Below are positions 33,609 to 41,974 of a DNA stretch of 64,000 nt, in pieces. Position 1 is the stretch's first letter. The number at the start of each line of letters is the position of its first letter. A program made the translations under genes and the position numbers. The DNA comes from an uncultured Oscillospiraceae bacterium (GTDB taxonomy: Bacteria; Bacillota; Clostridia; Oscillospirales; Oscillospiraceae). Location of the stretch: assembly GCA_944385665.1 (NCBI GenBank), contig CALWYB010000002.1, positions 1-64,000 on the forward strand. The letters are read 5' to 3'. Under the pieces are notes generated by a model. The model saw only the letters and a list, made by a program, of their open reading frames with translations. It had not been told where the DNA came from and did not search any database.

Positions 33609-34652
33609 TTAATTGAATTTATAGATCTTCCGCACCAGACGATACAGCCGCACCGACAGCTTCCGGCCCTGGTAGCCGGGGAAGGCGGTGAAGGCGGACA
33701 CGGCCCGGTACTTCATCTTGTGATAGATACCGGAGTCCACGGTGCGCAGGTACTCCCACAGCTGGGTGCGCTTGCCCAAAGCCTCGGGGGAGTTGTCGAT
33801 GACCAGGAAGATGGAGGAAATGGCCATCATCATGGCCAGGTAATTGAACATATACCGGCCCAGCTTCTTGTGCTCGGCGGAGACCTGGCGCAGGTCGTGG
33901 GACTTGATCATGTAGTAGGTGACCCGCAGCTGCTGGTCCACCCGGGTGACCATCACCTTCTCATTGACGCTCTGGTCGGCCCGGCCGATGAAGTAGCGGT
34001 ACAGATCCACATCCAGGTAGTACATGTTCTTCACGTAGGGCAGGGGCTGGTAGACAAAGATATTGTCCACATAGAAGGTGTGCTTGGGCAGCTCCAGATT
34101 GCAGTCCCGGAGCAGCTGGGTGCGGTAGATGACACTGTGCATCAGCAAATACTGGGAGGGGCGGAAGCGGCCGATCTGGTCCCAGCCGAACACCTTATTC
34201 CGGGGAAATACGTTGCGGTAGTGCATGACCCGCTGGGTGTTGGTCTCGGCGTGCTCGTAGACATAGTTGCAGATCATCATGTCCACCATCTTGTTGTCCC
34301 GCACAAACTGGCGCAGCTTGTCCAGGGCCTTGTGGAGGGAGGGCACGTCCACCCAGTCGTCGGAGTCCACTACCTTATAGTAGATGCCCCGGGCGTTGCG
34401 GATGCCCTGATTGACGCCCTCGCCGTGGCCGCCGTTGGGCTGGTGGATGGCTCGGACGATGTCGGGGTACTGTTCCTGGTAGCGGTCGCAGATGGCGGGG
34501 GTGTCGTCCTTGGTGGAACCGTCGTCCACCAGGATGATCTCGATGTCGTCGCCCCCCTGGAGCAGGGTCTCCACGCAGTGCTCCATATAGGCGGCGGAGT
34601 TATAGCAGGGGACGGCAAAGGTAATCAGCTTGTCCTTATCCATATGATCCAT
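33609..34652 (-). CDS. Family 2 glycosyltransferase
   Basis: 347 residues. A GT-A fold enzyme: FAVPCYNSAAYMEHCVETLL at the N-terminus, EIILVDDGSTKDDT (nucleotide-sugar aspartates), NGGHGEGVNQGI and the DxD-type VDSDDW (about residue 103). The C-terminal part is helical, with RFIGRADQSVN. It lies 45 bases downstream of glf, with GGAG 8 bases before ATG 34652, so a role in adding galactofuranose or another sugar to a surface glycan is a fair guess but not shown. No membrane helix is obvious. Repeat A4 follows the stop. Confidence 0.85.
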   Translation of the reverse strand: MDHMDKDKLITFAVPCYNSAAYMEHCVETLLQGGDDIEIILVDDGSTKDDTPAICDRYQEQYPDIVRAIHQPNGGHGEGVNQGIRNARGIYYKVVDSDDWVDVPSLHKALDKLRQFVRDNKMVDMMICNYVYEHAETNTQRVMHYRNVFPRNKVFGWDQIGRFRPSQYLLMHSVIYRTQLLRDCNLELPKHTFYVDNIFVYQPLPYVKNMYYLDVDLYRYFIGRADQSVNEKVMVTRVDQQLRVTYYMIKSHDLRQVSAEHKKLGRYMFNYLAMMMAISSIFLVIDNSPEALGKRTQLWEYLRTVDSGIYHKMKYRAVSAFTAFPGYQGRKLSVRLYRLVRKIYKFN

Positions 34653-34697
34653 ATGTAATTCTCCTCTCGTGGAAGCGGTCTCCCGCTCCCCCGGGCG

Positions 34698-35897
34698 TCA
34701 CTTCAGCAGCTGTCCGGCCAGCTCCAGGGCGCGGCCGGCAATGGCGTCCATGTTGTAATACTTGTACTCGGCCAGGCGGCCCAGCAGGTGGAGATTGGGG
34801 AACTTCTCCGCCAGGGCCTTGTACTGGCCGTACCGGGCGTTGTTGTCCGGGTTGATGATGGCGTAGTAGGGGATCTCCCCGGGGGCACCGGTATAGGCGC
34901 GGGAGTACTCCTTCACGATGGTAGTCTTTCCGGGCACCTTCTGGCCGGTGAGGTGCTTAAACTCGGTAATGCGGGTGTAGTCCTGGTCCACCGTGTAGTT
35001 CACCGTGCCGTAGCCCTGGAAGTCGTCCTGCTGGAGGGTCTCAAACCGGAAGTCCAGGGTGCGGTAGGGCAGGGGACCGAACCGGAAGCCGAAGAGCTCG
35101 TCGGCCTGGCCGGTGTAGATGACCGGGCCGTGGAACTCCTCTCCGTCCACCTTCAGCTTGTCCCCGCTCACGTCCAGCCGCTTGAGGGCGTCGCAGCCCA
35201 GCTCCACGGTGATGTCGGGGTGGTCCAGAATCCGCTCAAACATGGGGGTGTAGCCCTCTTCCGGCATGCCCTGGAAGGCGTCCTGGAAGTACCGGTCGTC
35301 CCGGGAGAGGAACACAGGCACCCGGGCGGTGGTGTTGGGGTCGATTTCCTCGGGGGTCTGGCCCCACTGCTTCATGGTGTAGTGGACGAACACGTGCTCG
35401 TAGACGTAGTCAGCCAGGGCGGAGATCTCCGGGTCCTCATTCTGCCGCAGGGCCAGGATGGTCACCTTCTGCTCCGCGCCGTACTGCTCCACCAGCTTGT
35501 CCCCCAGGCGCTTGCCCTCCACGGGACCGAAGGCGGTCTCCAGGGAGGTGAGGTTAAAGGGGACGGGGTAGGTCATGCGGCCCCCGGCGTTGTCGGGGAT
35601 GTTGGCGATGACCCGGTGCTGGTAGTCCCGCCACTGGGTAAACCGGGACAGCCAGTCGTAGACCAGCTTGTCGTTGGTGTGGAAGATGTGGGGGCCGTAC
35701 TGATGGATCAGCACGCCGGCCTCGTCCAGACAGTCGTAGGCGTTGCCGCCGATGTGGCTGCGGCGCTCCAGCACCAGCACCCGCTTTCCGCCCTGTTCTG
35801 CCAACCGCCGGGCGCACACCGCCCCGGCATAACCCGCGCCGACCACCAGCGCGTCAAAGGTACGCTCCAACTCATATCCCGCCTTTTCTTTGATCAT
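34698..35897 (-). CDS. glf: UDP-galactopyranose mutase
   Basis: 399 residues. FAD enzyme converting UDP-galactopyranose to UDP-galactofuranose for surface polysaccharides. The dinucleotide motif is VVGAGYAGAVCARRLAE, followed by IGGNAYDC, the substrate-site HIFHTNDK, and later motifs FVHYTMKQWGQTPEEI, ITEFKHLTGQ and EIPYYAIINPDNN, ending in LGRLAEYKYYNMDAIAGRAL. The start is uncertain: ATG 35897 gives the full length but has no clear ribosome site; a TTG about nine codons in is the alternative. A likely promoter is at 35932-35961. The GT2 gene follows. Confidence 0.95.
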   Translation of the reverse strand: MIKEKAGYELERTFDALVVGAGYAGAVCARRLAEQGGKRVLVLERRSHIGGNAYDCLDEAGVLIHQYGPHIFHTNDKLVYDWLSRFTQWRDYQHRVIANIPDNAGGRMTYPVPFNLTSLETAFGPVEGKRLGDKLVEQYGAEQKVTILALRQNEDPEISALADYVYEHVFVHYTMKQWGQTPEEIDPNTTARVPVFLSRDDRYFQDAFQGMPEEGYTPMFERILDHPDITVELGCDALKRLDVSGDKLKVDGEEFHGPVIYTGQADELFGFRFGPLPYRTLDFRFETLQQDDFQGYGTVNYTVDQDYTRITEFKHLTGQKVPGKTTIVKEYSRAYTGAPGEIPYYAIINPDNNARYGQYKALAEKFPNLHLLGRLAEYKYYNMDAIAGRALELAGQLLK

Positions 35898-35931
35898 CAG
35901 GCTGGACAGGCAAGCCTGCCCAGATAGAGTT

Positions 35932-35961
35932 AGTATACCATAGTTTCCCGGACCAGGGCAA
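35932..35961 (-). promoter_or_regulatory. Probable glf promoter
   Basis: Minus strand TTGCCC (35961-35956), 18-base spacer, TATACT (35937-35932), about 35 bases before the glf start. Confidence 0.55.
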
Positions 35962-36005
35962 TGAAAAAAGTATAAAGGATGCCTTAAGGTGTGGTTAGAG
36001 AGCTG

Positions 36006-36587
36006 TTAAAACCAGTCCGCCTCGTCCAGGGCCAAAAACTGGCTGCCCGGTCCCAGGCACAGGGGACAGCGCTCCGGCGCCCGCTCTTCATACTGGGTGT
36101 GGCCGCAGACGGTGCACCGCCACAGGCAGGGAAGGGGCCGGGTGAACAGCTCCCCCTCCTCCAGCCGCCCAGCCCACCGGGCAAACCGGTCCCCGTGGGT
36201 CTCGTCCACCTGGGCCACCTCCTCGAAGAGCCGGGCGGCCTCCGGCGCGCCGTCCTCCCGGGCCTGCCGGGCAAACTCCCGCCACTCCCCGGCCTCCCGG
36301 TCCTCCTCCTCCTTGGACCGGCGCAGCCACCCCAGGGCGTCCCTCTCCATCTCCAGAGGACAGGTCCCCTCCACCCGCACGTGTTCGCCCCCCAGCTCCT
36401 GGCTCAGCCGGGCAAACTGCCGCCCGTGGACCCGCTCCTGCTCCGCCGTGCGCACAAACAGCAGCTCGGCCACCGCCAGCCCCTCCCGGTGGGCCGCTCC
36501 CGCCGCCAGCATATACTGGCTGCGGGTCCGATTTTTCTCTGCCAACCCCCGGGCCAGATTCTCCAGGGTACGGCTGGGTACGTCCAT
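36006..36587 (-). CDS. Rubrerythrin
   Basis: 193 residues. Diiron peroxidase of anaerobes. The ferritin-like four-helix domain (about 1-145) has E-K-N-R-T-R-S-Q-Y, AEQERVH with an E-x-x-H pair, a second E-E-D-R-E-A-G-E-W half, and VDETHGDRF. The C-terminal rubredoxin-like domain has WRCTVCGHTQYEERAPERCPLC, with both CxxC pairs. Arginine- and glutamate-rich helices and the RxxxY at the start are usual. GGAGG lies 8 bases before ATG 36587. It is a single gene, divergent from pncB, and fits an oxygen-sensitive lifestyle. Confidence 0.9.
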   Translation of the reverse strand: MDVPSRTLENLARGLAEKNRTRSQYMLAAGAAHREGLAVAELLFVRTAEQERVHGRQFARLSQELGGEHVRVEGTCPLEMERDALGWLRRSKEEEDREAGEWREFARQAREDGAPEAARLFEEVAQVDETHGDRFARWAGRLEEGELFTRPLPCLWRCTVCGHTQYEERAPERCPLCLGPGSQFLALDEADWF

Positions 36588-36709
36588 AAAAAGGCCTCCT
36601 TTTGCTCCTGAAATTCCCTTTTAGTATCCCCAGTCGAAGGAAATGACATACCTCTTCGGCCATTTCCCCCTATTTTTAACAAATTTTTTACCAAAGCCCC
36701 TGCTTGTCC

Positions 36710-36738
36710 TTGCCTTTCCCCGGGGGAGCGAGTATAAT
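36710..36738 (+). promoter_or_regulatory. pncB promoter
   Basis: TTGCCT (36710-36715), 17-base spacer, TATAAT (36733-36738), about 50 bases before the start codon. Confidence 0.7.
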
Positions 36739-36790
36739 AAAGGCAATTCGGGGTGTCTTGTCACCCCCCACAGAGGAGGCATCCCCAGAC

Positions 36791-38239
36791 ATGAAAGCAA
36801 AAACAAACCTGACCATGCTCTGCGATTTTTATGAGCTGACCATGGGCAACGGCTATTTCCAGACCGGACTGGCCGACCGGATCTGTTATTTCGACGTGTT
36901 TTACCGCTCTGTCCCCGACAAGGGCGGCTTTGCCATTGCGGCGGGCCTGGCCCAGGTGGTGGAGTACATCCAGAACCTGTGCTTTGACGAGGAGGACATC
37001 GCCTACCTCCAGTCCAAGGGCTGCTTCGCCCCGGAGTTTCTGGACTACCTGCGCACCTTCCGCTTCACCGGCGACATCTGGGCCGTGCCGGAGGGTACCC
37101 CCATCTTCCCCGGCGAGCCCATCCTCACCGTCCGGGCGCCCGCCATTCAGGCCCAGTTTATTGAGACCTTCGTGCTGCTGTGCCTGAACCACCAGTGCCT
37201 CATCGCCACCAAGTCCAACCGCATCGTCCGGGCCGCCGAGGGCCGCCCGGTGGCGGAATTCGGCTCCCGCCGGGCCCACGGCCCCGACGGCGCTCTGCTG
37301 GGCGCCCGGGCCAGCTACATCGCCGGCTGCTCCGCCACCGCCTGCACCATGGCCGACCAGCACTACGGCTCCCCCGCCACCGGCACCATGGCCCACTCCT
37401 GGGTGCAGATGTTCCCCGACGAGTATACCGCCTTTGAAACCTACTGCCGGCTCTACCCCAACAACGCCATCCTGCTGGTGGATACCTACAACGTGCTGAA
37501 ATCCGGCGTGCCCAACGCCATCCGGGCCTTCAAAGAGGTGCTGGAGCCCATGGGCATCACCAAGTGCGGCATCCGTCTGGACTCCGGTGACCTGACCTAT
37601 CTGTCCCGGAAGGCCCGGGAGATGCTGGACGAGGCCGGCCTCACCGACTGCAAGATCTTCGCCTCCAACGCCCTGGACGAGTACATCATCCGGGACCTGG
37701 TGCGCCAGGGCGCCCGCATCGACTCCTTCGGCGTGGGCGAGCGGCTCATCACCTCCCGCTCCGAGCCTGTCTTCGGCGGGGTGTATAAGCTGGTGGCCAT
37801 TGAGGACGAGCAGGGCAATATTATCCCCAAGATCAAGATCAGCGAGAACGCCGCCAAGATCACCACCCCCCACTTCAAGAAGATCTACCGCATCTTCTCC
37901 AAGGACACCGGGAAGGCGGAGGCCGATCTCATCTGCCTGCGCAGCGAGGAGTTTGACTTCACCCAGCCCCTGGAGCTCTTTGACCCCGACGCTACCTGGA
38001 AGCGGAAGACCTACACCGACTATGAGGTGCGGGAGCTGATGGTGCCCGTGTTCCAGAACGGCGAGCTGGTCTATCAGGTGCCCGACCTCCAGGCCAGCCG
38101 GGCCTACTGCCAGCGGCAGGTGGATTCCCTGTGGGATGAGGTCAAGCGGTTCGAGAATCCCCACAACTACTATGTGGACCTGTCCCAGAAGCTGTGGGAC
38201 ATCAAGCAGAATTTGCTGAACAGCCACGAGATGCACTAA
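36791..38239 (+). CDS. pncB: Nicotinate phosphoribosyltransferase
   Basis: 482 residues. It makes nicotinate mononucleotide from nicotinate and PRPP in NAD salvage. Signatures are the N-terminal LTMLCDFYELTMGNGYF, then FPGEPILTVRAP, EFGSRRAHGPDGALLGARA (catalytic histidine region), TMAHSWVQMF, LLVDTYNVLKSGVPN and GIRLDSGDL. The long C-terminal part fits the clostridial form. GAGGAGG lies about 12 bases before ATG 36791; the frame open from 36704 includes the promoter and is rejected. The stop codon lies inside the first stem of repeat A5. Confidence 0.95.
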   Translation: MKAKTNLTMLCDFYELTMGNGYFQTGLADRICYFDVFYRSVPDKGGFAIAAGLAQVVEYIQNLCFDEEDIAYLQSKGCFAPEFLDYLRTFRFTGDIWAVPEGTPIFPGEPILTVRAPAIQAQFIETFVLLCLNHQCLIATKSNRIVRAAEGRPVAEFGSRRAHGPDGALLGARASYIAGCSATACTMADQHYGSPATGTMAHSWVQMFPDEYTAFETYCRLYPNNAILLVDTYNVLKSGVPNAIRAFKEVLEPMGITKCGIRLDSGDLTYLSRKAREMLDEAGLTDCKIFASNALDEYIIRDLVRQGARIDSFGVGERLITSRSEPVFGGVYKLVAIEDEQGNIIPKIKISENAAKITTPHFKKIYRIFSKDTGKAEADLICLRSEEFDFTQPLELFDPDATWKRKTYTDYEVRELMVPVFQNGELVYQVPDLQASRAYCQRQVDSLWDEVKRFENPHNYYVDLSQKLWDIKQNLLNSHEMH

Positions 38240-38392
38240 CTTTTTTTGAGAAAAAAGTTAGCAAAAAAGCTTTCTGCCCGCTTTCTTGAAAGAAAGCTTG
38301 GCAAAGAACTTCCTGGGAAACTTCGTTTCCCCTCTGCGCCCGTAAGTAAGATTTTTTGTGGGAGTGACGTTCTGCGTCGCTCCCACTTTTTC
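38237..38392 (+). repeat. Family A repeat A5 with terminator
   Basis: The pncB stop TAA is part of the stem TAACTTTTTT / AAAAAAGTTA. A second unit follows (CTTTCTTGAAAGAAAG, GGGAAAC-TTC-GTTTCCC, CTGCGCCCGTAAG) and a final GTGGGAGTGACG / CGTCGCTCCCAC hairpin with T5. Confidence 0.85.
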
Positions 38393-38409
38393 TATTTCCC
38401 ACTTTCCGA

Positions 38410-38706
38410 GTGGGTACGTGGTCGCACCAGTTACCCTGGCTGTGCCAGAGTAGGCGGTGTCATTCCAGCGCACCTACCCACCATATTTTGCACACCCAGG
38501 GCCCAGTGGCCCGGCGGCAAGAAGGACCAGCCACTCAGACTTTGCCCGCCGGATGAAATTGCCCCAGCTTATAGGAGGGCGTCCCCTCGTAATGGGGGTC
38601 CAGGGGGCGACGCCTATGGACACCCGCCTAAGGCGAGGTGTCCATCGAAGGAAGCCCCTTGGCGATTCTTTCGTCCCTTTCTGATCGCTCAGAAAGGGAC
38701 AATCGT
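38410..38706 (-). repeat. Family B element B4 (single, minus orientation)
   Basis: T box CCTGGCTGTGCCAG, GGGCCCAGTGGCCC, constant TTTGCCCGCCGG block, H3 GTCCCC...GGGGGTCC, H2 38617-38624/38637-38644 (TGGACACC/GGTGTCCA), H1 38673-38683/38690-38700 (GTCCCTTTCTG/CAGAAAGGGAC). Both hairpins have arms distinct from other copies yet fully paired. It lies between convergent genes. Confidence 0.82.
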
Positions 38707-38727
38707 CTTTTAAAATCTCCATAGTAA

Positions 38728-38766
38728 AAACAGACCGCCCCTTTCTGGGAACGGTCTGTTTTATCA
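38728..38766 (-). terminator. Terminator of the 38778 gene
   Basis: Inverted repeat AAACAGACCG / CGGTCTGTTT (about 38727-38736 with 38753-38762) just after the minus-strand stop. Confidence 0.7.
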
Positions 38767-38777
38767 ATATAAAAGCG

Positions 38778-40511
38778 TTATGCCGCCGGCTGTGCGCTGT
38801 TCTCCCCCGTGTCGGCCTGGTTGGAGGCCCCCCGGCCGTCGATGGTCAGCGAGTAGCCGGTGAGGATGGACCCGCCGTCCTGGGCTTCGGCGTGCTCGAT
38901 GGTCACCTTGTCGCCCACGTTGAGGATGACGGCCAACTCATTCTGGGCCGCCGACAGGGCGTAAAAGACTTCTTCCCCGTCCAGGCGGACGTAGTAGTAG
39001 GTGTTGCCGTTGAGCACGGCGGAGCGGATCTCCGCCACTGTGCCTTCCGCGGTGGTCTGGGGCACCTCCTGGGCCTGGGTGATTCCCTTGTCCGAGAGCA
39101 GGCGGACATAGGCCTGTTCACACTGGGCCACGGTGGTAGCGGTGGCCACCACCTGGTACTGGGCCACGTTTACCATGGCGTACATCTTCACCAGATTGTC
39201 CTGGCCTTTCAGGGGGATAAAGTAGGTGGGCTCTCCGGCGATGTTCAGCAGCAGGGGGAAGGTAGCCTGATAGCCCAGGTCCTGGACCACGCTCTGGGCC
39301 GAACCCTTGGCCGCGTTTTCCGTGGCGCCGGGGGCGGAGTAGAACTTGGTCTCCTTGGTGCGCTGGTTGCTCAGCAGGAAGCCCAGGTTGGACTGGTCGG
39401 CGTTGGCGGAGGTGACGCCGGTGTACACGTACACGTCGTCGTTCAGGGCGATGTAGTTATACCCTTCGGTGGTCACCGTCACGTCCCGCTGGCCCAGCAC
39501 GGAGTTGATAAAGCCGTTGATGAGGGTGCCGTGGTAGTCATACTGCTGCATGATGAGCTGGGGGGTGTATACATTGTCCACCCAGCTGGGCACGTCGGCG
39601 ATGTCGTAGTAGGTGCTCTCGCCGGTGATGGCGTTACACAGCACCGCGCCCTTGATGTCGGTGCCGCCAAACAGACCGATGGTCTTTTCCACCCGGGGAG
39701 CGATCCACCAGGGCTGGCCCTCCTCGTCGATTTCAAACTTGGGGGTGTCGAACATGTAGGTGGGGTACTGGAAGCGCAGGTGGCGCACGATGTTCCGGTT
39801 CAAAGGCTCGGAGAAGGAGTACTTCATCCCCTCCTGGAGGCGCACCACGCTGGCCTCCTGGGTCACCATGTCCACCACCACGTAGGCGGGCAGGCCCTCG
39901 CCCCGGTTGGTGAACCACTTGATGAGGTCGGCGTAGGCGATGGGGGAGACCCGCACGGGACGGCCCTGGTAGTTGATCTGCACCGACTGCTTGGAGGGGT
40001 ACTCAAACTGGCTGACCATGTCGCTGAGAGTGCCCATCTGCCGGTCTCCCAGATACTCGGCGCTGTCCCGGTCCAGGGTGGGGATCTTGTCAAAGGAGAT
40101 CTGACTGATGTCCTCCGCAAAGGTGCCGTTCTCCACGGTGAGCAAATCCCGGTAGGCTCCCGCCCGGAAGATGGGCAGGGAGATGATCTGGCCCACAATG
40201 GCCACCGCGATGAGCACAAGCATAAAGATGCCCACCGGCAGGCACTGCTGCTTGATGAAGCGGAAGTAGTCCCCCACCCGGGCCTTGCCCGTCTTTTTCC
40301 CGTCCCGGAAGCCGGAGGTCACCAGGGCGGACAGCACATAGATGAGGCACAGCACAAAAACGAAGCTGTAAAACTCGGGAGCCTGGAGGTTGATGGCGGG
40401 CATGGCCAGGTAGAAATAAACAAAGCCCAAAATCACCGTCACCAGCAGATTGATGAGAATCTTGCCCGGCTTGCTCAGGGTCTTCCGGGGCTTGTTTCCT
40501 TCGTTGTTCAA
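38778..40511 (-). CDS. Large exported-domain membrane protein, unknown function
   Basis: 577 residues; family not recognised. Three N-terminal hydrophobic helices (about 17-37, 46-64 and 92-116) are followed by some 450 residues probably outside the cytoplasm: a beta-rich domain with repeated Y/V pairs, PTYMFDTPKFEIDEEGQPWWIAPR, GGTDIKGAVLCNAITGE and GRPVRVSPIAYADLIKWF, and an OB-like C-terminal segment (AEGTVAEIRSAVLNGNTYYYVRLDG). The start is TTG 40511, with GAGGAG 6 bases upstream. A good promoter lies 45-75 bases before it. It is transcribed alone, towards repeat B4. Confidence 0.75.
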   Translation of the reverse strand: MNNEGNKPRKTLSKPGKILINLLVTVILGFVYFYLAMPAINLQAPEFYSFVFVLCLIYVLSALVTSGFRDGKKTGKARVGDYFRFIKQQCLPVGIFMLVLIAVAIVGQIISLPIFRAGAYRDLLTVENGTFAEDISQISFDKIPTLDRDSAEYLGDRQMGTLSDMVSQFEYPSKQSVQINYQGRPVRVSPIAYADLIKWFTNRGEGLPAYVVVDMVTQEASVVRLQEGMKYSFSEPLNRNIVRHLRFQYPTYMFDTPKFEIDEEGQPWWIAPRVEKTIGLFGGTDIKGAVLCNAITGESTYYDIADVPSWVDNVYTPQLIMQQYDYHGTLINGFINSVLGQRDVTVTTEGYNYIALNDDVYVYTGVTSANADQSNLGFLLSNQRTKETKFYSAPGATENAAKGSAQSVVQDLGYQATFPLLLNIAGEPTYFIPLKGQDNLVKMYAMVNVAQYQVVATATTVAQCEQAYVRLLSDKGITQAQEVPQTTAEGTVAEIRSAVLNGNTYYYVRLDGEEVFYALSAAQNELAVILNVGDKVTIEHAEAQDGGSILTGYSLTIDGRGASNQADTGENSAQPAA

Positions 40512-40556
40512 AGTGTTCTCCTCTCTGCGGCAGAAATGCCGCTTGGAAATGATGCA

Positions 40557-40585
40557 AGTATACCTGTTTTTTTCGGAGAATGCAA
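40557..40585 (-). promoter_or_regulatory. Promoter of the 38778 gene
   Basis: Minus strand TTGCAT (40585-40580), 17-base spacer, TATACT (40562-40557). Confidence 0.75.
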
Positions 40586-40705
40586 CGGGATTTTGACGCT
40601 CTCGTCAATTCTTAATCCAATTTAAAGATTTCGCCGTATGCCGGGGCCTGCGGGAGGGCATACTGACAGAAACGGGACGCGCTGCGTCCGGAAAGGATGA
40701 TCCCT

Positions 40706-41134
40706 GTGCAAGTGAAGGATCTGATGAATCCCAGCGTGGTCACCATTGAGCCCACCTCCTCCGCCGTCCTGGCCGCCCGGCTCCTGAGCCGCCACAACGT
40801 GGGGGTGCTGCCGGTGTGCGGGGAGGACCGGAAGCTGAGAGGGGTGGTCACCGACCGGGACATTGTGCTGCGGTGCGTGGCCGCCGAGGAGGACCCCGCC
40901 CAAACCCTGGTGCGGGAGATCATGACCCGAGGCTGCGCCACGGTGTCGCCTCAGGACGACTGCCGGGCCGCTACCCAGCTCATGGCCCGCCAGCAGGTAC
41001 GCCGCCTGCCGGTGGTGGAGGGGGGCAAACTGGTGGGCATCGTCTCCCTGGCCGACCTGGCCCGCAGCCAGCGCTTTGACATGGAGGCCGCTCAGGCTCT
41101 GGGGGAGATCTCGGAAAACATCGTCCGCCGGTAA
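40706..41134 (+). CDS. Two-CBS-domain protein
   Basis: 142 residues made of two CBS motifs: VKDLMNPSVVTIEPTSSAVLAARLLSRHNVGVLPVC...LRGVVTDRDIV (about 3-60) and VREIMTRGCATVSPQDDCRAATQLMARQQVRRLPVVEGGKLVGIVSLADLA (about 70-125). Such stand-alone pairs bind adenine nucleotides and act as energy sensors for partner proteins that cannot be identified here. The GTG at 40706 with AAAGGA 8 bases upstream is preferred; the in-frame ATG at 40697 overlaps that ribosome site. The stop runs into repeat A6. Confidence 0.87.
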   Translation: MQVKDLMNPSVVTIEPTSSAVLAARLLSRHNVGVLPVCGEDRKLRGVVTDRDIVLRCVAAEEDPAQTLVREIMTRGCATVSPQDDCRAATQLMARQQVRRLPVVEGGKLVGIVSLADLARSQRFDMEAAQALGEISENIVRR

Positions 41135-41278
41135 CCTACTTTTTTCGGAGAAAAAAGTAGGCAAGCTTTCTTGAAAGAAAGCTTGGCAAAGAACTTTGTG
41201 GGAAACTTCGTTTCCCTTCTGCGCCCGTAAGGGAGATTTTTGTGGGAGTGACACGTTTCGTCGCTCCCACCTTTTTTA
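41133..41278 (+). repeat. Family A repeat A6 with terminator
   Basis: Right at the CBS gene stop: CCTACTTTTTTC / GAAAAAAGTAGG, a second stem CTTTCTTGAAAGAAAG, GGGAAAC-TTC-GTTTCCC, CTTCTGCGCCCGTAAGG, and GTGGGAGTGAC / GTCGCTCCCAC with T6. Confidence 0.85.
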
Positions 41279-41279
41279 T

Positions 41280-41922
41280 GGGTTCCGCCCTGCGGGGTGG
41301 GAGGGGGATGGGACGGGTGTTCCTTTTTGCTTGCCCAAAAAGGAACCAAAAAGGCACCAGGGGGCAGCCTTCGATGAGCACTTGGCTTACGCCAGTGCTC
41401 ATAGGCGGCCGTCCCCTGGACCCCCATTACGAGGGGACGCCTTACTGTGGACTTGGCACTTTCCATCCGGCGGGCAAAATCTGAGTGGCGTCCCCTTCTT
41501 GCTCCCGGGCCACTGGGCCCTGAGTGTGCAAAATTTGGTAGAAAAGTGCGTGGAAATCACACCGCCTACCCTGGCATAACCAGGGTGGCTGGTCCGTGGC
41601 ACGCACCAAACAAGTAGGCAGGCACCAGGCGGGGTACGGTAGCGTAAAAATGCGTTTAAATTTTGACGGCACGAGGGCCCAGTGGCCCGAAAGGAGAGAG
41701 ACCAGCCACTCAAATTTTGCCCGCCGGAATGGACTGCCTGGCCAAAGTGACCCTCTCTCGTAACCGGGGGACCGGGGCCGACTCCCCCTGTCAGGGGGAG
41801 ATGGCCCGAAGGGCCAGAGGGGGTAGGGTGGGCGCCTGTGGGCACCCGCTGCGCGAAGGTGCCCACGAAGCCGTCCCCCGGCGATCTTTGGTTCTTTCCA
41901 TCGCTGGAAAGAACACCCCCGT
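41280..41922. repeat. Family B element B5, inverted-repeat pair
   Basis: Plus half: GCCCTGCGGGGTGG edge, H1 41319-41328/41337-41346 (GTTCCTTTTT/AAAAAGGAAC), H2 41374-41382/41394-41402 (ATGAGCACT/AGTGCTCAT), GGCGGGCAAAATCTGAGTGG, T box. Central box GCACCAAACAAGTAGGCAGG (about 41602). Minus half: constant block, module C (41781-41828), H2 41838-41846/41858-41866 (GTGGGCACC/GGTGCCCAC), H1 41891-41900/41905-41914 (GTTCTTTCCA/TGGAAAGAAC). No gene seen. Confidence 0.82.
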
Positions 41923-41931
41923 CCCTAAAAA

Positions 41932-41964
41932 CAAAAAAATCCCCCAGAGGATAACCCCTGGGGG
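41932..41964 (-). terminator. Intrinsic terminator of ftsH
   Basis: Inverted repeat TCCCCCAG / CTGGGGGA around 41940-41965; on the minus strand it is followed by a T-rich run. Confidence 0.8.
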
Positions 41965-41974
41965 AAAGAAAAGA

